DNA of 64,000 bases. Origin: Pholiota molesta (Eukaryota > Basidiomycota > Agaricomycetes > Agaricales > Strophariaceae). Every line of letters begins with the position of its first letter. Within the stretch, counting starts at the first letter, position 1. A model generated the notes under the pieces. It did not search any database. It was not told where the DNA came from and saw only the letters and a list, made by a program, of their open reading frames with translations. Of the stretch, positions 56,040 to 64,000 are shown in pieces. Made by a program: the position numbers and the translations under genes. The stretch covers positions 1 to 64,000 of the forward strand of contig JACGCK010000111.1 of the NCBI GenBank assembly GCA_014925825.1. Direction: 5' to 3'.

Positions 56040-56068
56040 ATTCAAGTTAGCGTTACGGAAAGTCACCC
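56040..56068 (-). repeat. Right terminal inverted repeat of the Harbinger element
   Basis: On the minus strand it starts GGGTGACTTTCCGTAAC and ends TAACTTGAAT. The following bases ACT (56069-56071) are the duplicated target. Confidence 0.9.
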
Positions 56069-56071
56069 ACT

Positions 56072-56981
56072 ATGTAATCACCACCGCCAGCTGACGGATA
56101 GCCATCGAGGTCCCGCTCAGATTCTCGAACAGGGTCTCCAGCGGCTTCCGCGCCTGTCGTCCACAATGCGCTGACAAGATAATCATCTGCTTACCCTGCC
56201 GAACAGCGATATCGTCATACGATAATCACGTTCGAATCTGCAGGCAGCTGCGTAGAAAATCTAAATACTCAATGCCATTAGCTGGTAAGTAATTCTGGAA
56301 TGTGCGCACCCTCTTCTGAACATCTAAAATACACGCAATTGTACTCTACAGAACGTCAAGTACATTTGAGGTCTTGACGATGGTTATATGGCCCGGATCT
56401 ATGTTAATACTTATGATTACTACCATTCTGTAATGTTCAGTACATATACAAAAATAAATCCAATGGATCATCCACGACAGTGGCTGACATGATTCAGCCC
56501 CTGAAAACTGTCGAATTCGAATCGAAGCAAGAGCTTAGAGCAGCAGGTTATATCGGTCCTGATCTTCGGTACGAGTGGCACTAAAAGCCTCTGCTTTCCC
56601 ACCCATGGAGAGAGTGGGATGGCCATAACTCTCCGAGTAGGCCGTTGCGCGCGATACATACTTACGAGGATAGCACAGCACCAGTGACCAGCGCCATCGG
56701 GTCTAAGTCAGCCATACATCCTTTAGTCAAAGACTCTATTACAGTGTGATACTTGTACACGTATTTTGGAGGTACAGGCAAAAAAGCGTCGTTGATGTTA
56801 TCGCTGAAACTCCAACTGAAAAAATATACAAATTGGTTATCTAGGAAGGTCAAGATATCTCAAAGAAAAAGGAGACGGAGCTAGTACTGCCGCCGCAGAT
56901 AGCAATATCACCGCAGACACAATTAACCAAGTTCTATACAGCCCCTATGTCGAATAGAAATAGAAAAAACTCCAACCCCAA
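56072..56981. other. Region without a supported gene
   Basis: Two minus-strand stretches look protein-like but cannot be joined or named: KQMIILSAHCGRQARKPLET (about 56125-56200) and YHTVIESLTKGCMADLDPMA (about 56675-56755). They could be remnants or exons of a gene broken by the Harbinger insertion. No start, splice pattern or family can be shown. Confidence 0.35.
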
Positions 56982-58110
56982 TCATATGGCAAAGTTATAT
57001 TTCCTGCTCGCCATCCGCTCGATAAAGGAAGGTGCGATCCAGTAGAGCAGGTGCGCGTAGCGCATCGTCTCAGGCATGAACACGGCCTTCTCGCCGCTAT
57101 CCGCCGCCTGGATGCATCTCCGCGCCACGGCCTCGCGCTTCAGGCCATGTGCGTTGGGGTCCTTTTCGCGCACCGGCCCGCTGTCGACCGCGGACGCGCG
57201 GAAGTCACCCTCCACGGTAGAGGGCATGAAGAAGGTGAACTGGATGCGCGGGTGCTCGATGGAGAGGGCCTGGTAGAGCACGAGCGAAGAAGCCTTCGTG
57301 GAAGCGTAGAGTGTACGTGTCGGAGCCGGAATGATGGACGCCAAGGAGTTCACGAGGACGATGGATGGGGCTTGGGAGGTGTTAGAGAGCATAGGCACCT
57401 GGTGGACAGATGAATTTCGTCAGCACATGTGCATGAGAGAAATTTAGGATATTTACGAATGTCACAGCGGCGATTAGGGGTCCGACGTAGTTGCCCTGAA
57501 TTGCAGCGAGCGCGACGTCGGCGGTGTGTTTAATGCCTTCGGCGCTCGCATCGCGCAGAGCGACGCCTCGCTCCACCTCGACGCCGGCTACCGCCATGAG
57601 TGGTTGTAGAGCGGAGACGCCTGCAGCGACGACATGTGTATCAAGGCCGCCCCATGCTATTTTGCAACACAAATATCAGGAACGCGTACGAGAGTCTGTT
57701 CCTGACGCACCTGCTTCAATGGCATTTCTGACTTTGACCATGTCGTCCACATTCGTAAAGTCGGCTGTAACGCCAAAGATATCGGATGGAGACGCCGTGC
57801 GGAAGCCAGCGGACGCCTGTGCAGCGCGACATTCTGCCTCTACCTCCTTCAGCAATGCTTCTCGTCGTCCGACAACGCATACCCGGGCGCCTCTTTCCGC
57901 GTATTGACGTGCAATTGAGCGTCCGATACCGCTCGAGGCGCCTACGACCAACACGCGTTCCTGCGTCTTCGGAACTTTGAGTGAACGATTTGGCCTAGTT
58001 ACCGAGGCTCGATAGAGTGCTAGGATGATTGGTACAAGAGATAGAACGAGATTTCTCGAAGGCTTCATTGATAGGAGTTCGCGGAGGATAGCTGGGAGAT
58101 CGAAGGCCAT
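56982..58110 (-). CDS. Membrane-anchored short-chain dehydrogenase/reductase
   Basis: Starts MAFDLPAILRELLSMKPSRN, then a hydrophobic anchor (LVLSLVPIILALYRASV, residues ~21-37). The Rossmann domain has VLVVGASSGIGRSIARQYAE (cofactor motif), VCVVGRREALL (Arg after strand 2, suggesting NADP), VTADFTNVDD, GNYVGPLIAAVTF, IVLVNSLASIIPAP with the catalytic Ser, and YASTKASSLVLYQAL with Tyr and Lys. The NNAG motif is replaced by VVAAGVSAL. The C terminus is APSFIERMASRKYNFAI. Introns after NAIEA and AAVTF splice in frame. The general layout is that of ER-membrane SDRs (11-beta-HSD or DHRS7-like); the substrate is unknown. Confidence 0.85.
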
Positions 58111-58559
58111 TGCAAGCTCGTCCGGGGCCTGTGGGGGTCGAAATTTTAAGGGAATTCTCTGCGAAACGCGTTATAAAGAGGATCCAGAACCACGTAAATG
58201 GTGCAAACTTACCTGCAGAGATCGTATGGACCCAAATTCATGAGTTTGTTGGCATTCGATGGTGGTTTTTTATAGGTTGTATGATATGTATTTTTTGGGC
58301 AAGATTCCGGCCCGCCCGAGATGACGCGCGTGCGATGTGAGCAAGCTGTGAGAGCAATTGCCAAGCAATTGCACGCGAAATCGGTACATGCTTGCAACAG
58401 ATTTGCAGGATAGGACAGGATAGGACGTAGATGAGACGTCGATATCATCATGGACGACACTAATGGCTCACAGGCTCAGCTACCTTGTTGTCTTTTGTTA
58501 CGTACCCCTACTCACTGAGCCCGGTTACGGTGATAACATGCTTACGACCGTTCATATCT
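58111..58559. other. Upstream flank of the membrane-anchored SDR gene
   Basis: Contains a short tandem repeat GGATAGGACA at about 58406-58425. No gene is seen. Confidence 0.35.
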
Positions 58560-60590
58560 CTGCAGACACACTCTCACTTCGTTCCTATACTCTCACGTCC
58601 CCCTTGCCATCCTGCTGTCTGGCCTCTCCGCCCTCCCGCATCGTCATCCGCTCCGCCCTCCGCTCCGCGCCGGAAGACGCGCACAGCAACATGCCCCGTC
58701 ACAGCACCAGCCTCAATACCCCGCTCACCTCTGCCACATCTAGCGCTCACCTTGCAAGGTGGCAACATCAGTCGCACGGACACAACACAAGACCCGTCCG
58801 CTACATACAGCATATAACGTGGGCAGCAACCAACGTCGTCCCGCCGCTGCGGACGCCTCTTCCTCGATGCGAGAACGGCCTCGACACGAACGCGATCCGG
58901 ATGCATACACCTTGCCTCAGGCGCCCTTACGACGAACGGAACATGCCAGCAGGATATCTGGAGGACGTCGGAGCCCACACGGCGAGCGTCATGCATTCAG
59001 ATGGCACGGATAAGCCGATGGCACGGGAGGGTGGTCCATGGGCGCATAGACACCAAGCAGCACGGCCAGCGGGAACCTCCCAGGTGTGTGAATTTCCCTC
59101 ATCTCTCCTCTCAGCGTCGCGCTCACAGCACTACTGAGCTAGACAACACAGCGGCGACGCAACGACCTGCTCCAACCCAGAACGCTGTCCGCGATCCGCA
59201 GACCCGCGCGATATTCGGATACCGGAGCACAGTCAGCAATGAGACGACGGAGACGATGACGTTGAACTACGGTATGCGCGACCCACGGCATGGCTTGGAC
59301 GACAACGGCTCGACTCGGGCGACGCGAGCACCGTGCACCCAGCTACGGGAAATCGTCTGGGAGCGCACAAATTACCAGCAGCACCTCCAGATCGGCATAC
59401 AAAGACCACGGCGGCGAACGGGATGCACGAGCAGGGTATCTGGACGGCCTCGGCGCACATCGGGCGAGCGCCGACGTTCAGATGCCACGGATGAGGGCGG
59501 TCCACGGGCACCACAGCGCCCAGAAGCAAGGCAGGCAGCACGGACAGCGCGCAGCTCCCAGGTGTGTGGATCCTACCCCAATCCCCCTGCTTTCAGTGTC
59601 GCGCTCACAGCAGTAAGCTAGGCACCACGTCGGCGCCGCGACGACACTACTGCCCCAGAGCACGGCGCGCACGATATACGGTATACGAACACCAGAGCAT
59701 AGCAAAGAGGCAACGACGCTGGGTACCGGGCGGAGGACTCACGGCGGGCCTTGGACGACAGCGGCTCGTCTCGCGAGGATGCGGGGGACGAGAACACAGG
59801 TGCACGGCTGCGGGAAAACGTCAGTGAGTGCTCAACCGCTTCGCCGTATACAAAATACTCACTCCGATACAGCCTCGGCGACAATAGCGCCGCCTTTCGT
59901 TCAGCGCCGAGCCGCGGGATCTCTAGGTGTTACGGCCACGCCACTATAAAACATACGCCGACGTGGAGGAATCAACACGCGGGGTCGGCAACGCGACGAT
60001 CGTTTTCGGGGAGGAGATGGACACGTTACCCGGTACGGAACGACGAGAAGGCGGGAGATCTGCTAGGGCTCAGCGCGGCACAAGGGCATCAGTGAGTGCG
60101 GCGCTGCTTCGACCGTGCATGCATGACTTCACGCTCATTGGCGAGGCTTTCAGGCGCTATCGGTGGCGGTAAGCAATACCACGGCTGCAGAGACTAACAG
60201 CATACCAACAGCAAACTTACCCACTGCACGTTCCAAAGCCTGAAGGGCGATCAGTTATGAAGAGGACAACGCCATCAGGCGGAAGGATCAGACAAGAGTC
60301 AAGGACGACGGGATGACAACGAGGACGGCGTCCTTGCTGCGTCGGGATATGGGTGAGCACGATGATCAGAACGTTGATTATCATTACTGACCTTGGCTTT
60401 ATCCAGCACCGGGCCTGGCTGACGCAGTCGCGAAGGCGCTGCGCTAGCGTACCGCGCATGTCGGCGACCACGAAAGGGCCGCTGGGCACTACGGGCGGCG
60501 GTAAGCAATACCCCGGTGCAGAGACTAACAGCAACCTACTCACCGCACGTTGCAAAGCCTGAAGGGCTATCAGCTACGAAAAAACGACAA
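58560..60590. repeat. GC-rich zone of degenerate tandem repeats
   Basis: Two repeat families are visible. A unit of roughly 460-490 bp recurs from about 58930 to 59830: the segment GGATATCTGGAGGACGTCGG (58950) returns as GGTATCTGGACGGCCTCGG (59437), CCCAGGTGTGTG occurs at 59078 and 59558, and CTTGGACGACA at 59294 and 59750. A second unit of about 325 bp occurs at 60163-60265 and 60488-60583 (GCGGTAAGCAATACC, then TGCAGAGACTAACAGCA, then AAGCCTGAAGGGC). Long open frames cross the zone on both strands but none is kept between units, so I treat them as a by-product of high GC. Confidence 0.65.
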
Positions 60591-63500
60591 AACGCGGAGG
60601 GAGGATTACATGTTAGTACGGTGCGTATGCCCCGCTGCAGGACATGCGCACACCTTGTCTCGTAGACGCCTGTGGCCCGACGCTATCGACCACATCGCCA
60701 GCGACGAGTGGAAGTGTGGGCGGATACAGGAGGGCAACGCTGACCAGATCCAGCAGACCCTTCGAGAGATAGAGATCGAGAGCGAAGAGAGAAGAGCAGG
60801 AAAGCAGAGCAGAGCAGGATGAGGGAAGGAGAGGGATATCCGTAGTCTTATATACTGATTCGATAGACGTGTACGTACATAGAATGAGAATAGTGGTTTC
60901 CGGGATACTTCAGACAGGGTCCGCACACGCTAAGCGAATCTCGATCCGTATGTCCTCCTCCGTTTTCTCGTCCGCGTCCGTTGAGGTCCGTTGCTCCCCC
61001 TTGCCTGTGTCTGGTATACCATACCAGTTATCATTAAGATACCTCATAGCCCATTTTTATGATGACTAGAATATAACAAAGCGAGGAATTCATTCAAATG
61101 TTATATTTGTTAACGAGCATAAAGGATGCAGTTCATGTTTCTATGTTTTCGAATTTGTGAATCTCGTCCACAGAGCGGCCAAGTATAACTGTTACCCACC
61201 ACCCAACGATCCTGAACCCAATAGGACATATTCTCATGTCGTAAAACAAGGGAAATGGCACTAAATTGCTTATTCCATGCAATCCTCCGAACCCGAGCAT
61301 CCAGCAAATGCATCGATTTGCAGGCGGAAAGTTCTAGCGCACCATCGTCGCTGGCAACGTACCCGAGAGGACCCTTGATGGGACTAAGAACGGCCTTTTA
61401 CGTGGCTTTTTTCAGGTCCCCGTGGGTTGCGCAATGGACTGGAAACGAGAAACGGGGTGGGAGGAGAGGGTCATGCTCGGTACGGGTATCCTTGCCTGCT
61501 CTAGGCTGGGATCTCCAAATTTCGGGTGTCCGATAGAATCGCATTGGGGCTATGTATTACATGTTTAATGCTTCTAGATGGAATTCAGAAGAGAGCAGCA
61601 GATGCGCTCTGCAAGCGCTCAGATTCAATTGATTGTAAGTTGATGTCGCCGTTATCGCGTACATGTCGCCACATCGCGGTCGCAACAACAATAAAAAGTA
61701 TTATTACTATACATGTATGTATAATAGGATTAAGATACGAAATAGATAGATTTTCTATGCTTCAAATGATGAATTGGGAGAGGAAGAGCGAGTTGATATT
61801 GGAGTGATGAATATCCGGATGCCCATCTCTATGTTCAACTGGAATGGAAACTGCAATTGATAAAAGGTCAGGTACATCTAGCCATGTCCGCAGCCGCCGT
61901 TACATGTGTAATGCAAAGGCGCGAGAGCATCTGTCTTGCGCGATGTTCAGCGCCTAACTTGAAAACGGCGGTATGGTACGCTCAACGGCGCTTTGCCTTG
62001 TTCGCTCACGGCGACAGCTATTTGGCCAATAATCTTAACGGATACATTTATAATACAAAAGAGAAAGCGGCTCGAGAGGTGAAGAACCTCGGAGCAATGA
62101 TGGAACATGCAGATATGTAGATCAGTGGCACGAATGATGTCATGTCCGGGCAATCACAATGCTTCAACCTTGCACGTATCCGCAATGACAATCCATTCCA
62201 GCTCCTCAATCTATTCTCTTTCTGGAAAGTAGAATACTTACATGCAAACAGATAGGCTTTCAAGTGCGTCAAAACCCACTAGCTAATTCAAAGCTAATTT
62301 GAACGGGACACAAATGTCATTTTAGACCGCTCGCAACGCTTCAACTTCCTATGTACACTGAGTAATGAAATCTAGGAGTGAAATAATTCGATAGGCTGTG
62401 GAATACATATTTTTGTATGGTTCATTCAGCAGTCTCTAGACCGTACGTAGCTCGAACCTTGATAAACCCTAAGCCTAAATTATGGTGGCGGCATTACGTT
62501 CAACATAGCTAAAATATCGATGACATTGCCGCTCGCAACGCTTCAACCTTGCCCAAAATTACTGTAATGGATTCCGTTCTCATGTCACAATCTCATTGGT
62601 GGATGTATAAACAGTTTGCCGGGCAAGTAGCAGTGCGGCCGTTCACTTGGATATATTTCGGCAGTAGTAGTATCTTGGCAATGCTTCTAAAAATGTTAGC
62701 AGAAAGAAGCGGATGAGTTTCAAGCCGTGATTTGGGGACGGAGGCGACGATCTGGGTTCCATTACGTACTTGGCTTCTTGTCGTGTCCTTGGAAATATAA
62801 CTCAAAGGCACTTTCCAGCATTGATTTGATAGGTGGACGGGGCTTTGGGCACTCATTAATGGGAGAGATATTGAAGCAGCCGAAAAGAACTGCGGTTACG
62901 TTTGGATGGTATTATGTGTCCCTTTAAGGGAAGTTTTGTTATTCTTGGAGATGAATAATACAGCATGGAACGGTTTGTAGCCTTTGTAGGGGGAACATTT
63001 GGAAAAGAAAATTTATAATGGTATTAGAATAATAAAGAAAGGAGCCAAAATCTTGGATAGAAGAGGAGTGCAGAGGTACGATGAACTCGGATGGAGGAAG
63101 TTTATCCCTGCATGGTGACTTTGTGCAGGGGTTGGGACCGGTAACAGTAGTTACTAGTTTCGGTCTAAGAAGGTTTTGCCGTCCGTTCCAAAATTTAGTG
63201 ATCGAAGAAATAGTGATGGAGACGTGGAAGAATGGGTCCGGCTTGGCGTTCTCTGAGTATAAAGAGTGGTAACTTTTGGATGCAATGCGTGCCATTCTAA
63301 CCCGTCCTAATGCGACTTTCAATTCCTGTTTCCATCCACATCCACAGCCCTATCTACGACAGTGTTACTATGTCCTCAAGGTTGCAGACATGAGTACTTA
63401 TCTTGTCTTTCAGGTAACGCGCACTGATGGAGTCATTTCTAGCTTTGATCATCGTTGCTAATTCAAGCGCCCGTGAAGAGCGGGTTAGCTTCTGGTTGCG

Positions 63501-64000
63501 CACATCTGCTTCGCTTCTCTGACTCATGTAAGATGTCTTTTCTTATGCCTCGATGGTGTACTTGCTGTTCTGACTTCCCTTCTTTGTTATTTCAACTTCC
63601 CATGACCATGTCATCTTGCTTTACCATTATTATTGTTTATAGTCACTTCAGCGCACTTCAAAATCGATTTTTTGGATGTCCTGCAAGCACTCCGACAGGA
63701 TCTGTAAGTCATCACCTCTTCTTATGGTTGCACCTAAGTCTAATTTGATTTTCTTAGGTCCCGTGGCTGTTGATATACGATCTGATCAGTGGCAGCCTTT
63801 GAACTTGACATTCTTATTCACAGTGTTTAAGCACTCATTAGCGGGCTGTTATTCTAATTCGATTTTTGGGCTTCCCGCGAGCAATACTACAGGCCCAATG
63901 TAAGTGGTTTCCACGTCGCTCTAATTGAGGGCCTTATATATTTACATGGAGTTCTTCCGCAGGGTGAGCAATGGTATAGTCTCTGGGTGAGTGGTTTGAC
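60591..64000. other. Right end, no gene that can be supported
   Basis: Mostly AT-richer intergenic DNA. The words CGCTCGCAACGCTTCAAC (62329 and 62531) and the related ATGCTTCAACCTTGC (62160) recur. Towards the edge, plus-strand stretches NRFFGCPASTPTGS (about 63662-63702) and NSIFGLPASNTTGPM (about 63858-63900), each followed by a GTAAGT-like donor, may be successive exons of an unrecognised gene that continues to the right. They are too little to call. Confidence 0.35.

Larger units (their letters stand above)
51388..56068 (+). mobile_element. Complete PIF/Harbinger DNA transposon, 4681 bp
   Basis: The ends are 29-bp inverted repeats starting GGGTGACTTTCC (51388-51416 and, inverted, 56040-56068), differing at two positions. 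The trinucleotide ACT flanks both ends (51385-51387 and 56069-56071), the 3-bp target duplication of this superfamily. Inside are two convergent genes: a DDE transposase with all three catalytic acids and a second protein of the helper type. Both genes look intact and the ends are nearly perfect, so the element may be mobile or only recently immobile. It inserted between the secreted I66-like gene and the unassigned region at 56.1-57.0 kb. Confidence 0.9.

Noticed and set aside
58463..59621. Frames of 206-224 codons on the plus strand
   Set aside because: They lie in the tandem repeat zone, change frame from unit to unit, and show no motif or splice signals.
1..64000. CRISPR array, rRNA genes, bacterial operons, centromere or telomere repeats
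   Set aside because: None found. The repeats seen are transposon ends, LTRs, diverged gene-family units and short microsatellites.

Overview
The window reads as a chromosomal segment of a filamentous basidiomycete, most likely a mushroom-forming agaricomycete. Genes are split by many 45-65 nt GT-AG introns. The gene families present (HET-domain proteins, an LPPE-type F-box family, a HeLo/MLKL-like helical protein, an I66-like secreted protein, Tnp2/Plavaka-type and PIF/Harbinger transposons) are typical of that group. There are no bacterial features. All exon structures were read by eye from splice motifs and frame continuity.

Left edge (1-5.0 kb): a nested transposon stack. A 675-bp TRIM retroelement (identical 255-bp LTRs, 5-bp target duplication) sits inside the first exon of a hAT transposase gene. 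The hAT itself ends inside a Tnp2 transposase gene, which it truncates. A spliced tRNA-Cys(GCA) gene at about 5.95 kb separates this stack from the next region.

Centre-left (6.0-30.5 kb): a tandem array of four HET-domain genes, all on the minus strand, with 3' ends at 6715, 12904, 19675 and 28026. They alternate with decayed plus-strand fragments resembling the PH/CRIB region of PAK-family (Ste20/Cla4) kinases, and with spacer sequence that is itself repeated from unit to unit. The last spacing is longer because of an insertion at 24.17-25.94 kb that includes a decayed LINE fragment. A small relic of the same unit junction sits far away at about 41.56-41.89 kb.

Centre (30.7-50 kb): ordinary genes mixed with gene debris. 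There is a branched-chain aminotransferase remnant, an F-box protein, a small hypothetical protein, a duplicated pair of F-box genes with a short-chain dehydrogenase between them, the E2 subunit of the branched-chain ketoacid dehydrogenase, a GMC oxidoreductase remnant, a hypothetical protein, a serine carboxypeptidase remnant broken by an 8-bp duplication, an MLKL-NTD-like protein, and homoserine O-acetyltransferase.

Right (50-64 kb): a secreted I66/beta-trefoil-like protein, then an apparently complete 4.68-kb PIF/Harbinger transposon (29-bp inverted repeats, ACT target duplication, DDE transposase plus a helper protein), a membrane-anchored short-chain dehydrogenase, a GC-rich zone of degenerate tandem repeats (58.6-60.6 kb), and about 3.4 kb with no gene I can support.

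The strongest candidates for something new are the HET array, whose linkers are mosaic between copies, and the TRIM whose LTR carries a tRNA-like, potentially Pol III-transcribed sequence.
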